Shown here: piece by piece, positions 8,940 through 16,920 of the stretch
Layout: each line of letters begins with the position of its first letter
Numbering within the stretch: position 1 is the first letter of the stretch
Source: Paenibacillus sp. H1-7
GTDB taxonomy: Bacteria > Bacillota > Bacilli > Paenibacillales > NBRC-103111
Direction of reading: 5' to 3'
DNA length: 64,000 bases
NCBI RefSeq assembly: GCF_022354825.1
Contig: NZ_CP031168.1
Location: forward strand, 1,427,501-1,491,500
The notes under the pieces: generated by a model
The model's database searches: none
What the model saw: the letters and a program-made list of their open reading frames with translations, nothing else
What the model was told of the DNA's origin: nothing
Made by a program: the position numbers and the translations under genes

Positions 8940-10051
8940 TGCGGCGTGTAGGGATGATCGTCTGTATGCTGGCCGCGCTAGTATTAACAGGCTGCAGCGA
9001 CAGGTTGAATGTAGAGGACTTGACGCTGAGCTTGATGCTGGGAATTGATCTGGACAAGGATAATCAGCTGGTTTATTTTCTTTCGAGCCCAGTCTTCAAC
9101 AAAGAAGCGGCCATCAAGTCGGAGGAGATTGCCGTCCATGCCGAGACGCTGTATCAAGCTAGAAGCAAGTTTGATTTGACGAGCACGGGACTCACGATTG
9201 GGGGCAAGATTCAGGTTCTGCTGCTCGGAAAGTCGCTGCTGCAGCATGAGGATTGGTTTCCCCTGATCGATATCGTTTACCGGAATGCCAAGGTTGCGGT
9301 CAATGCCAGAGTCGTCGTCGTAGACGGGCCGGTCGCGGACATTATCAACTTCCATCCGTCGGACAAGCCGCGTCTTTCCCTGCACATATTGAAGCTGATC
9401 GATACGGCGGATCAAAGAAATATTACGTTGAAAACGACGCTGCAGGAGCTGCACCGGCAAATGTTCGAGAAAGGCGTCACCCCTTCGATGTCGGAAATCA
9501 AAAAGGAGAAGGCCGTTGAAGTTATGGGGACGGCGCTGCTTAACGAACGGGGAAAGTATGTAGACAAGCTTATGCTGCAGGAAAGCGCGCTGCTGAAAAT
9601 ACTCCAGCATAAGGAGCTGGATGAAATGATGTTTACGATAGCGATTCCTGAGAAGGATGAGCTGGACGTGATTCCCGACAACAAGCTCACTCTTACTCCT
9701 AGCACAGTGAAGACACAGATTAAGCCGTCGTATTCGCAGGGGCGGTTTCGCTTCGATATTACGGTCAACATTCTTTATAGCTTGACGGAACGGCTGTTTC
9801 CATTTAATGTGAAGGAAGAAAGGCCGAAGCTGGAGCGATGGATTAATGAACAGATGGAGCAGCAATTCCAAAGTATATTTGACAAAATGCAGAAGCATCG
9901 AATCGATCCGGTAGGGCTCGGTCTCTATGCCAGAGCGTATAAATACCAGCATTGGAAAGAGGTTCAGGATCATTGGGGCGACGCCTTGGCCGACGCCGTT
10001 ATTAACATCAAAGTCAAAACCGAAATCAAGAGCATGGGTCCGATAAAATAA
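8936..10051 (+). CDS. Spore germination lipoprotein subunit C (GerC family), copy 2
   Basis: A 371-residue lipoprotein with the lipobox VLTGC (Cys20) and the Ger(x)C landmarks DRLNVEDLTLSLMLGIDLDKDN and DHWGDALADAVINIKVKTEI. It overlaps the preceding B gene at ATGA 8936-8939. Two ATG codons stand in tandem; the first gives the overlap. Its pairing with GerB copy 2 suggests an alternative B-C half-receptor of different germinant specificity. Sequence similarity to copy 1 points to a tandem duplication of the B-C pair. Confidence 0.9.
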   Translation: MMRRVGMIVCMLAALVLTGCSDRLNVEDLTLSLMLGIDLDKDNQLVYFLSSPVFNKEAAIKSEEIAVHAETLYQARSKFDLTSTGLTIGGKIQVLLLGKSLLQHEDWFPLIDIVYRNAKVAVNARVVVVDGPVADIINFHPSDKPRLSLHILKLIDTADQRNITLKTTLQELHRQMFEKGVTPSMSEIKKEKAVEVMGTALLNERGKYVDKLMLQESALLKILQHKELDEMMFTIAIPEKDELDVIPDNKLTLTPSTVKTQIKPSYSQGRFRFDITVNILYSLTERLFPFNVKEERPKLERWINEQMEQQFQSIFDKMQKHRIDPVGLGLYARAYKYQHWKEVQDHWGDALADAVINIKVKTEIKSMGPIK

Positions 10052-10238
10052 CAAATAAGTAGGCAGCGCAGGTGACGATCGTTGTCCGCCCGCCGAAGAT
10101 GAAATTTATCCCTTGGATGAAAGTGGACAGGAGAGATTCATTATAATGATTCTTTCGCTTGAGAATCAGCTGTAAAAAGAAGTAAAATAAATTTCGTAGC
10201 AGGCCAGCTAACACTCAAAGAAAGGAGTGATCGCAGCA

Positions 10239-10271
10239 ATGATTACGAAACCTGAGGTGGTCTCTGCGTAA
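10239..10271 (+). CDS. Candidate 10-residue ORF with strong ribosome site
   Basis: ATG at 10239, preceded by AAAGGAG (10221-10227), encodes MITKPEVVSA and stops at 10271. A perfect CTCTGC-GTAA-GCAGAG hairpin (10262-10277) overlaps the stop codon, and a second stem (10292-10311) follows. This is leader-peptide-like geometry, but translation is unproven. Confidence 0.3.
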   Translation: MITKPEVVSA

Positions 10272-10311
10272 GCAGAGGCTCCATAACAAAGGGGAGGCCT
10301 TCAAGCCTCCC
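10262..10311 (+). promoter_or_regulatory. Two consecutive RNA hairpins after the mini-ORF
   Basis: CTCTGC/GCAGAG (10262-10277) and GGGAGGC/GCCTCCC (10292-10311) are followed by CTACTTTTC. They could be an attenuator or a weak terminator for the upstream region. Confidence 0.4.
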
Positions 10312-10413
10312 TCTACTTTTCAAAAATCACGAATAGACACGATGAGCTAACATAAGGTATAATCAATTAGGAAGTAATTGGATCATGACACTTAGACGAA
10401 AGGAGTGGCTTCG

Positions 10414-10452
10414 ATGAGCACAACAACTAATAAAGGGTTTTGGCTGAACTGA
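10414..10452 (+). CDS. Candidate 12-residue ORF with strong ribosome site
   Basis: AAAGGAG (10399-10405), an 8-nt spacer, then ATG encoding MSTTTNKGFWLN with a stop at 10452. The ribosome site and its GTGGCTTCG context resemble those of the mini-ORF at 10239. A terminator-like hairpin (10520-10545) lies downstream. It could be a signal or leader peptide. No precursor-processing gene is adjacent, so no function is claimed. Confidence 0.3.
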   Translation: MSTTTNKGFWLN

Positions 10453-10519
10453 ATAAGCATTTTCCCACCCTCACCTGACGTCATTGACATGAACCATGAC
10501 ATATAGTATGGCACCCAGG

Positions 10520-10545
10520 CACGAGTCGGTAGATCGTGTTTTTTT
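10520..10545 (+). terminator. Terminator-like hairpin
   Basis: CACGA / TCGTG stem with a 9-nt loop and a seven-T tail. The stem is short but the U-tract is good. Confidence 0.5.
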
Positions 10546-10590
10546 GTTTTCATGGATGACCCTAACGTTAAAACTCTTAGGAGGTGTAAA

Positions 10591-10695
10591 GATGAAAATG
10601 CTTATCTCTTTCACGGCGGCGCTTGCAACTAATGCACGGAAGGAGGATTTCATCGATGGGTTACAAAAACGGAAAGGATATTCTTCCCCCTAGCC
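10591..10695 (+). CDS. Small ORF overlapping the regulator start
   Basis: TTAGGAGGTG directly precedes ATG 10591, which opens a 34-codon frame (MKMLISFTAALATNARKEDF...) ending within the first codons of the next gene. It is either a real small protein or a device that brings ribosomes to the overlapping start at 10656. Nothing in the peptide is recognisable. Confidence 0.3.
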
Positions 10696-10943
10696 TGCTT
10701 AAGCAGCTGCAGGACTACATCCAGGGCGAGATTATCTATATCCCGAAGAAGGAACAAACCCGCGCAGGCTGGGGTGAAAATAACGGTACACGGTTAACGA
10801 TCCAGCGGCGCAATCACGAAATATATCGGCTCTACGAGAACGGTTCGAGCGTTCACGAGCTGATTCAACAATACCATCTGTCCGAGGACAGCATTCGCAA
10901 AATTATCGTAAAAACCCGTGTAGCCGTTGCCCGTCAGCTTTAA
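10656..10943 (+). CDS. CD3324-family / Mor-like helix-turn-helix protein
   Basis: A 95-residue protein starting MGYKNGKDILPPSLLKQLQDYIQGEIIYIPKK, the signature of the small CD3324 family common in Bacillota. Its C-terminal half (IYRLYENGSSVHELIQQYHLSEDSIRKII) is a helix-turn-helix of the kind seen in Mor-type activators. A longer in-frame start exists at 10623, but AAGGAGG at 10640-10646 is placed for ATG 10656 and the family start is there. It is presumably a DNA-binding regulator; its targets are unknown. A bidirectional hairpin terminator follows at 10995-11020. Confidence 0.75.
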   Translation: MGYKNGKDILPPSLLKQLQDYIQGEIIYIPKKEQTRAGWGENNGTRLTIQRRNHEIYRLYENGSSVHELIQQYHLSEDSIRKIIVKTRVAVARQL

Positions 10944-10994
10944 GCTGAGGGGGCGGTACATGGGTTCCATATAAACGAGCGGTCGATCCGCTAT

Positions 10995-11020
10995 GAAAAA
11001 ACCTCGCTGGAGGTTTTTTT
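10995..11020. terminator. Bidirectional terminator
   Basis: AAAAAACCTC-GCTG-GAGGTTTTTTT has a U-tract on both strands. It serves the plus-strand regulator, and possibly the minus-strand permease gene as well. Confidence 0.75.
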
Positions 11021-11146
11021 CTTTTCCGCCGGGTCAGATGGACCGCCCATACCCTATGCATCGGCGACAGCCCAAGGTCGCTGTATTGCGTACGTGCCGT
11101 GCGTTCCAGGCTCTAGCAGGAGGGAGTCGCCGTCCGGACGCCGGGA

Positions 11147-11908
11147 TCAGATCAGCTTGAAGCCGCTGATTAAGATGATGGCGGCCATAATCGTCCGCAG
11201 CGGTTTGGCGGGCAGCTTCGCGGATAATCCGCTGCCGACGAGGACGCCGGGAATGGAACCGGCCAGCAGATTAAAGGCCAAGCCGTAATCGATGTTCCCG
11301 AAGCCGGCATGCATCAGGCCCGCTGCGCTTACCAGAAGGAACGCATGGGCGATATCCGTGCCGACCAGCTCGGCGGCTCCCAAGCGGAAGAAGAACATCA
11401 TCGCCAGTGCAAAAAGCGACCCCGAGCCGATTGAGGTCAGCCCGACGATAAAGCCTAGCAGGATGCCGATGCCGATCGTCATCCATCGTTTCTCCTCCAT
11501 CGGCTTCTCCTGCCAGCGGTTGCTGTCGAGCCGTCCGATCCATTGCTTGGCGATGCTCAAAATGGCTACGATGATAAGGACGATGCCGAGCGTATGCTTC
11601 ACGATTGTCTCTTGAATGCTATGCAGCGGCGGATACAGCTCAAGCAGCAAAATAGCCGCTACGGCGCTCGGGATACTGCCGAAGGCTAAATATTTGGTCA
11701 ACGTAAAGTTGATCGTCTTTTGACGGTAATGCTGAAAACTCCCGAACAGCTTCGTTACAGAGTTATAAAATAAATCGGTGGCAACGGCAACGGTCGGCTG
11801 AATTCCTAACAACACGAGAAGAGGCGTCAGCAATGCCGCTCCTCCAACACCGGTTAACCCGACAAGAAGGCCGACGAACAGCCCCATAATAGCAATGCTC
11901 CAGTCCAT
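11147..11908 (-). CDS. TauE/SafE-family sulfite exporter-like permease
   Basis: A 253-residue integral membrane protein with about eight hydrophobic segments in two similar halves (GLFVGLLVGLTGVGGAALLTPLL at the start and IGILLGFIVGLTSIGSGSLFALAMMFF midway), the inverted-repeat hallmark of TauE/SafE exporters of sulfite or organosulfonates. In-frame starts exist further upstream, but GGGGTGG sits six nt before the ATG at 11908, which gives the usual family length. No sulfur genes are adjacent, so the substrate is open. Confidence 0.85.
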   Translation of the reverse strand: MDWSIAIMGLFVGLLVGLTGVGGAALLTPLLVLLGIQPTVAVATDLFYNSVTKLFGSFQHYRQKTINFTLTKYLAFGSIPSAVAAILLLELYPPLHSIQETIVKHTLGIVLIIVAILSIAKQWIGRLDSNRWQEKPMEEKRWMTIGIGILLGFIVGLTSIGSGSLFALAMMFFFRLGAAELVGTDIAHAFLLVSAAGLMHAGFGNIDYGLAFNLLAGSIPGVLVGSGLSAKLPAKPLRTIMAAIILISGFKLI

Positions 11909-11983
11909 GTATTCCACCCCATGCATTCGTATGCTCTGAAAGTCTATTTGCTTTATTATAAAACCAAGTAAGATTATCGGCAA

Positions 11984-12359
11984 TATGTGTTTTTGGATTT
12001 TGCCATATTTTTTTCCAGAACTACTATATGAGGGCGAATGACCATAGGTGAATCACATTCATAGATGGATTCGTGCCGGGAACAACGCCAAATAACCCGC
12101 GGAAGCGTTACGCAGGAGGAAATGGCGTCAGAAAGCTGAATTAAGCGAAAGCCGGACTGAATTTGGACAAGCCTTGCCCACAAAAAAAACGGCTTCCGTG
12201 AAGCCGGTACAGGCTGTCGACAAAACCGGTTAACCCTGAAGTACCCGCCATTGAAAATCTCAATAGCTTCCAGAGAGGGATACCTCAACGGAGCTTGAAG
12301 ATGAATTCAAGCTATGTTTACTCGACAAGCCCCCGGCTTCCTTCAAGCCGAAGCGGCTC
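11984..12359. other. Intergenic region
   Basis: It contains a minus-strand terminator (12183-12205) and a second imperfect stem (around 12330-12360: CCCGGCTTCC...AAGCCG) just past the stop of the small minus-strand gene. The long minus frame across it lacks a ribosome site and any recognisable protein. Confidence 0.5.
12183..12205 (-). terminator. Minus-strand terminator
   Basis: Read on the minus strand: CGGCTTC-ACG-GAAGCCG followed by eight T. It lies about 155 nt past the stop of the small gene at 12360. Confidence 0.75.
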
Positions 12360-12500
12360 TTATTCCTCCGGTTGACCGGATGCTTTGCGAAGCTCATTGG
12401 CCAAACGATGAAACTCGGCTTGAGCTTCTTCCGAATCGGTACAGCCGTAGGCGGCGGATAAAAACAAAATGATTTTGTTAGCGTCTTCCGGACTTAACAT
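12360..12500 (-). CDS. Small unknown protein (46 aa)
   Basis: Read on the minus strand, GAAGGGAG stands nine nt before ATG 12500 and opens a 46-codon frame: MLSPEDANKIILFLSAAYGC... then an acidic/helical tail rich in Glu, Ala and Arg. A longer frame in this register reaches 12842 but lies opposite the cyclotransferase gene and has no ribosome site, so the short form is preferred. No family is recognised. It diverges from the gene at 12642 across ~140 nt. Confidence 0.5.
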   Translation of the reverse strand: MLSPEDANKIILFLSAAYGCTDSEEAQAEFHRLANELRKASGQPEE

Positions 12501-12641
12501 TCGGAGCATCTCCCTTCGGGATGGTATGATGGTTTGGTACAAGCTGTAGCAAATGCTTGATGTAGTGTATCCTATGCACGATGCCGGCTGCCGGCCACGG
12601 CGGCCGTGGTGTTCAGCAGCTGGTAAAGGGAGGTGAAGCGG

Positions 12642-13019
12642 ATGATTTGCGTCTTTGTATATGGCACCTTGCTGACGGGCGAGGTCAATCATCATATCGC
12701 CGCTCCGTATTTGCGCCATGTGGAGCCGGGAGCGGTTTGCGGCAGGCTCTATGATTTCGGACCTTATCCCGGGCTTGTCCTGGAAGGGGAAGAGCGTATT
12801 GAAGGCGAGTGGTTTCAGTTGGATGACGAAGCGCTCGTTCATCTCGATGCGTTGGAGGAATACTACGGACCGGGCCAGTCGAACGACTACGAACGGGTAT
12901 GGGTCCGTGATGCTCTGAGGCCGGAGCGGGAAGGCTGGATCTATGTATGGAACGACTCTCGTGGATGCGCTCCGATACGTGAAGGCTCATGGCGCGTCTA
13001 TGTAAAGAAGAAGAGCTAA
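12642..13019 (+). CDS. Gamma-glutamylcyclotransferase family protein
   Basis: A 125-residue single-domain protein beginning MICVFVYGTLLTGEVNH, the YGTL phosphate/oxyanion-binding signature of the GGCT/BtrG fold. It continues GRLYDFGPYPGLVLEGEERIEGEWFQLDDEALVHLDALEEYYGPG, in which the Leu-Asp-xx-Glu-Tyr segment is diagnostic. The family cleaves gamma-glutamyl amides to 5-oxoproline. AAAGGGAGGTG six nt upstream supports ATG 12642 over the GTG at 12633. The physiological substrate cannot be deduced from the neighbours. Confidence 0.82.
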   Translation: MICVFVYGTLLTGEVNHHIAAPYLRHVEPGAVCGRLYDFGPYPGLVLEGEERIEGEWFQLDDEALVHLDALEEYYGPGQSNDYERVWVRDALRPEREGWIYVWNDSRGCAPIREGSWRVYVKKKS

Positions 13020-13027
13020 CCTGGCGG

Positions 13028-13420
13028 TTAAGCTCTCCTAGATCGGCTCCAATCGTCCTGCTCCGATTTTTTTATAATTTCGATCATCCGGGAAACGACG
13101 GCTTGAACGTCCTCAACCCCATACACTTCCTGCAGCTGTTCATACGTTAAGTCAGCGTGCAGCAGGTTGCGCCGGACGGTCGTCTCTTTGTACCAGGCTT
13201 CGGTAACGGCGAACAGCCCGTCTTTTTGCAGCCATGCCTCATAATAGCAAATATCCTCTTTATTGTGCAGCTTCATCGTCATATAACAGGCCGAGATGGG
13301 GATTCGCGGATCGGAAATTCTTTGGTTGATCACCGAACCGGCAGCAACAGGCTGACCGAAGGAAACGTGTTTCGACACTTTTTTTATGATAGGGTCTAAA
13401 TTATCCAAGGAAGCTTTCAT
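13028..13420 (-). CDS. Conserved-looking protein of unknown function (130 aa)
   Basis: A 130-residue soluble protein, no signal peptide or membrane helix. It has a mixed alpha/beta pattern: a central segment PISACYMTMKLHNKEDICYYEAWLQKDGLF of beta character and helical ends, with a very basic C-terminus (WSRSRRA). It converges tail to tail with the cyclotransferase, 8 nt apart. GGAAAGG lies close upstream of the only sensible ATG. I do not recognise a family. Confidence 0.6.
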   Translation of the reverse strand: MKASLDNLDPIIKKVSKHVSFGQPVAAGSVINQRISDPRIPISACYMTMKLHNKEDICYYEAWLQKDGLFAVTEAWYKETTVRRNLLHADLTYEQLQEVYGVEDVQAVVSRMIEIIKKSEQDDWSRSRRA

Positions 13421-13575
13421 CGCCTTTCCATAGTTCTAAATGACTAACTTTTCTAAATATTATCTAAAGATGATGAACGGATTTATTGTAACATAGTTCC
13501 TTGTGCGGATAAATCATCGTTTTTGATTTTGCCACAGGCTTGGGATCAAATTTTCCACCGAATGAGGTCGGAAAA

Positions 13576-13584
13576 TGGTATAAT
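13576..13584 (+). promoter_or_regulatory. Extended -10 promoter of the response regulator
   Basis: TGGTATAAT (extended -10) stands 37 nt before ATG 13622. No clear -35 box, as is common for this promoter class. Confidence 0.55.
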
Positions 13585-13621
13585 GGAGCAAATTGTCAAC
13601 GGACTTAAGGAGAATACTACG

Positions 13622-14002
13622 ATGGCCAACTACCGTGTTTTATTAGCCGACGATGAGATGGCGCTGCGATTTTTACTAACGGAAACGTTATCCGATGAAG
13701 GATACGACATTACGGAGGCGGAAGACGGCAAAGAGGCGCTGAATGAAATTCAAAACCAACGTTACGATCTGATTATTCTTGACTATATGATGCCGGAATT
13801 GACCGGGGTGGAAGTATGCGAATGGCTGCGAAATCACGATAATCCGAATCGGCAGGTTCCGGTGATTCTGTTGACGGCCAAAGCGCTGGAAAAAGACCGC
13901 GAGCGGGCGAAGGCTGCCGGTGTCAGCACCTATATCGTGAAGCCGTTCAGTCCGCTCCAGCTGGTGGATACGGTTCAGAAGCTGATAGAAGAAGGGCAAT
14001 AA
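13622..14002 (+). CDS. Single-domain response regulator (REC)
   Basis: A 126-residue stand-alone receiver domain, CheY/Spo0F-like, with the acidic pocket LLADDEMALR, the phospho-acceptor Asp in LIILDYMMPE, the switch Thr in VILLTAKA and the conserved Lys in YIVKPFSP. It has no output domain, so it should act by protein contacts or phosphotransfer. TAAGGAG stands before ATG 13622; the longer upstream frame passes through the promoter. The following gene encodes an Hpt-REC-GGDEF-REC protein, a likely phosphorelay partner. Confidence 0.88.
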   Translation: MANYRVLLADDEMALRFLLTETLSDEGYDITEAEDGKEALNEIQNQRYDLIILDYMMPELTGVEVCEWLRNHDNPNRQVPVILLTAKALEKDRERAKAAGVSTYIVKPFSPLQLVDTVQKLIEEGQ

Positions 14003-14091
14003 TCGAACTTCTTTATATATTGAAACGACTGGAAGTGAAAGGTTTGCGTCAATTAACACCTGAGGATCGCTTGCAAAAGGAAGCCAGACTG

Positions 14092-15768
14092 ATGAAGGAG
14101 GGGCGTAAGCGCTATGTGGAAGAGCTGCGAAAGCAGCTGACGGAGCTGAGCGGGCTGCTGGCGGAAGAACAGACGGATCGCTTGCTCGACACGGCAAACC
14201 GGATCTACCGGATTGTGCATACGATAAAAGGAAGCGCACCGATGTTCGAGTTTACACGGATCGGAGCGGTGGCCGAAAAGCTGGTAAAGGACTGGGAATG
14301 GACGCAGGTATCCGGCGTATGGACAGCGGAGCATACGGCATCCCGGTTTTACCGGTCGGCACTGGAAGGAACGCCTTCCATAAGCCAGCTGAAGCGGGAG
14401 CTCGAGCTGTATCAGCAGGAGCTGGAGCTGGACGAGCATCAGGAGCAGTACGGGAAGCAAACGCTTGCCTCGTCGGGAAGCCGGCTGCTGATTATTGATG
14501 ACGACGAGGTGCTTCGCGCTTATCTCGTCCGCAGGCTGAAGCTGGAGGGCTATGACGTTGACGACGCAGCGGATGTGGAGACAGGACAGAGGCTGCTTCG
14601 CGAGCATAACTACGATCTTATTACACTGGACCTCATGATGCATCCGCAGTCGGGGTACGAGCTGTTCGAATTCGTGAAGGAAGACCCGACCCTGAAATGG
14701 ATCCCGTTAGTGGTGCTTTCAGGCAGAAATGATCTTCAGGACAAGGTACGCTGCTTCTATTTGGGAGCCGACGATTTCGTTACGAAGCCGTTCCAATATG
14801 AAGAATTGAGCGCCCGCATTTACAGCCTGCTGAAACGAACGAAAAATTTTGAACAAATGGCTTTTCGCGACCCGTTGACGGGGATTTATAACCGGCGGTT
14901 TTTCGATCATCAGATTCAGGTGGAGCTGCAGCGGACCCGCCGTTATCCGGCCCCGATCTCAATGGTGTTTATAGATATTGACCGGTTCAAAAAAATCAAC
15001 GACACGTACGGCCACCATGTCGGCGATTTGGTGCTGCAGGGACTTGCCCACCTGCTGCAAAAGCATGTCCGGTCCACCGACTTGATCGCGCGCTTCGGCG
15101 GCGAAGAATTCGTCGTCGTGCTGCCCGGCAGCACGGAGCAGGATGCGGTCAAATCGATCGATGCGATATTGCAGCTTGCCCAGACGGAGCCTGTAGCGCA
15201 GTTTGAGGGGCAGCCTTTCTATATTACGTTCTCGGCCGGGGTGACCGGATGGAAGGAAGGCTTGACGGTTGAGGATTGGATCAAGCGCGCGGATGACGCG
15301 ATGTATGCAGCCAAACAGAGCGGCCGCAACCGGGTGCTCCTGTACGCTCAAGAGATGGATCAAAGCGAGAGTACGCCGGCAGATACGGCGGAGCGGAACC
15401 TCACGGTGCTGATCGCCGATGACGACCGGATCCTGCGCTCGATTCTCGTTTCCAAGCTGCAGCATTTGCCGGTAACGTTCCTTGAAGCCGAAGACGGCGA
15501 GGAAGCGTTCCGTTTGATTACGGAGCAGCAGGTTCATCTGTGTATATTGGACGGAGTGATGCCGAATTTGGATGGCCTGGATATGCTGGAAAAATTGCAC
15601 CGAGAGGTGGGCAAGCCTTCCGACCTGAACATTTTGATGCTGTCCGGACGCAATCGGGACGACGACTTGTCGAGAGGCCATGCACTAGGAGTCGACACGT
15701 TTATGCATAAGCCGTTTTCGATGGTTGAACTGGAGTTTAAAGTGAAGCAGCTGCTTCAGCTGACCTAA
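14092..15768 (+). CDS. Hpt-REC-GGDEF-REC diguanylate cyclase
   Basis: A cytoplasmic signalling protein of ~558 residues. An N-terminal histidine-phosphotransfer domain has its phospho-His in IVHTIKGSAPMFEF. REC1 (~131-250) carries IIDDDEVLRAY, LDLMMHP and VTKPFQ. The GGDEF domain has active-site GGEEF at 336-340 and an intact RxxD inhibitory site (RSTD) five residues before it. REC2 (~437-555) carries IADDDRILRS, LDGVMPN and MHKPFS. It should make cyclic di-GMP under phosphorelay control with product inhibition. The frame is open back to TTG 14020, but AAAAGGAAG eight nt before ATG 14092 is the only credible ribosome site; the start remains uncertain. Confidence 0.88.
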   Translation: MKEGRKRYVEELRKQLTELSGLLAEEQTDRLLDTANRIYRIVHTIKGSAPMFEFTRIGAVAEKLVKDWEWTQVSGVWTAEHTASRFYRSALEGTPSISQLKRELELYQQELELDEHQEQYGKQTLASSGSRLLIIDDDEVLRAYLVRRLKLEGYDVDDAADVETGQRLLREHNYDLITLDLMMHPQSGYELFEFVKEDPTLKWIPLVVLSGRNDLQDKVRCFYLGADDFVTKPFQYEELSARIYSLLKRTKNFEQMAFRDPLTGIYNRRFFDHQIQVELQRTRRYPAPISMVFIDIDRFKKINDTYGHHVGDLVLQGLAHLLQKHVRSTDLIARFGGEEFVVVLPGSTEQDAVKSIDAILQLAQTEPVAQFEGQPFYITFSAGVTGWKEGLTVEDWIKRADDAMYAAKQSGRNRVLLYAQEMDQSESTPADTAERNLTVLIADDDRILRSILVSKLQHLPVTFLEAEDGEEAFRLITEQQVHLCILDGVMPNLDGLDMLEKLHREVGKPSDLNILMLSGRNRDDDLSRGHALGVDTFMHKPFSMVELEFKVKQLLQLT

Positions 15769-15776
15769 AATGAGCA

Positions 15777-15810
15777 AGACCCCCTGTTCCGATGGGAATC
15801 AGGGGGTCTT
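15777..15810. terminator. Hairpin between convergent genes
   Basis: A perfect 11-bp AAGACCCCCTG / CAGGGGGTCTT stem. The U-tract is poor on both strands, but position and stability suggest bidirectional termination. Confidence 0.6.
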
Positions 15811-15820
15811 GCTATATGCG

Positions 15821-15870
15821 GAGCAGGGTTACCCCACAGTACTAAACTTGGAGTTGGGGGTACCCTGCTC
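15821..15870 (-). terminator. Long imperfect hairpin after nrdB
   Basis: GAGCAGGGTTACCCC (15821-15835) pairs with GGGGGTACCCTGCTC (15856-15870), immediately downstream of the nrdB stop on the minus strand. It could stabilise the nrdB mRNA 3' end. Confidence 0.5.
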
Positions 15871-15879
15871 GTATGCTTC

Positions 15880-16920
15880 TTACAGATCGTCCCAGTTCAT
15901 GTTGGACGATTTGCTGTAGTTGGTTACTTTTTGCTCGAAGAAGTCGGTTTTCATGCTGTTCATGTTGCTGAACGTCTCGACCCATTTCATCGGATGATCG
16001 ACGATCTCCGGATACAAAATATCGAGACCAAGCTTTCTCAGACGCTCGTTGGACAAATATTTGATGTACTGTTCGATAATTTCGTTGCTGAGGCCGTTGA
16101 TATTGTTGTTCGTAATGTATTGGCCCCATTCGACTTCATGCTGCACCGCCGTCTTCATCATTTGGCGAAGCTCTTCAATGAGCTCATCCGTGAAGACTTC
16201 CGGATTTTCCTTGCGGATTTCCCGGAAAATATTTTGGAACAACGCCAGATGAGTCAGCTCGTCGCGCTGGATATATTTAATCTCGGATACGGTTCCGAGC
16301 ATTTTGCCTTGACGTCCCAAGGCGTAGAAGAAGCTGAAGCCGCTGTAGAAGTAAATGCCTTCCAGAATATAGTTGGCCATGATCGTCTTCATCAGGTTCG
16401 GCGTAGAAGGATCCTCGATGAAGTTCTCGTACAAGTCGGTAATGAACCGGTTGCGGCGAAGCAAATGCTTGTCCTCGCGCCATTGATTGTAAATATCGTC
16501 GCGGACCTCGGCGGATACGACGCTATCCAAAATGTAAGAGTAGCTTTGGCTGTGCACCGCTTCCTGGAACGTTTGCACGGTCAGGCACAGGTTCACTTCG
16601 GGAGCCGTGATGTACTCGTTAATGTTTGGCAGGTTGGCCGTTTGGAGCGAGTCCAGGAAGATAAGGAAGCTGATGATTTTGTCGTAGCTTTGGCGCTCCT
16701 CCGGCGACAGGAACTTGTAGTCCTTCGCGTCTTGAGCCAGCGGAATTTCTTCCGGAATCCAGAAGTTGTTCATCATAGTACGGTACATTTTCGTAGCCCA
16801 ATCGTACTTCACGTTGTTCAGCTCGATCAGGTTCGTCGTATTGCCGCCGATCATGCGGCGTTTGCCCCAGTCACGGTCACCGTGTTCGTTAAACAGTTTT
16901 TTCTTTTGCAATTGATCCAT
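15880..16920 (-). CDS. nrdB: Ribonucleoside-diphosphate reductase class Ia, beta subunit
   Basis: The radical-bearing small subunit (346 residues) of the aerobic enzyme that makes deoxyribonucleotides. All dimetal ligands are visible: Asp in FLIFLDSLQ, Glu and His in TFQEAVHSQSY, Glu in YILEGIYFY, and Glu and His in IQRDELTHLALFQ. The radical Tyr is the last residue of EAVHSQSY. The C-terminal tail NMNWDDL is the acidic/aromatic peptide that docks on NrdA. It lies 441 nt downstream of nrdA, an unusually long and structured gap. It is a Tyr-radical NrdB-type protein, not obviously the NrdF type usual in Bacillus. Confidence 0.94.
   Translation of the reverse strand: MDQLQKKKLFNEHGDRDWGKRRMIGGNTTNLIELNNVKYDWATKMYRTMMNNFWIPEEIPLAQDAKDYKFLSPEERQSYDKIISFLIFLDSLQTANLPNINEYITAPEVNLCLTVQTFQEAVHSQSYSYILDSVVSAEVRDDIYNQWREDKHLLRRNRFITDLYENFIEDPSTPNLMKTIMANYILEGIYFYSGFSFFYALGRQGKMLGTVSEIKYIQRDELTHLALFQNIFREIRKENPEVFTDELIEELRQMMKTAVQHEVEWGQYITNNNINGLSNEIIEQYIKYLSNERLRKLGLDILYPEIVDHPMKWVETFSNMNSMKTDFFEQKVTNYSKSSNMNWDDL

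Noticed and set aside
10414..10452. KGFW peptide as a radical-SAM Lys-Trp cross-linked RiPP precursor
   Set aside because: No radical SAM enzyme, transporter or leader region nearby; the residue spacing also differs from the known K-x3-W motif.
11974..12288. 104-codon minus-strand ORF between TauE and the small gene
   Set aside because: It reads through a strong minus-strand terminator and has no ribosome site or homology that I can see.
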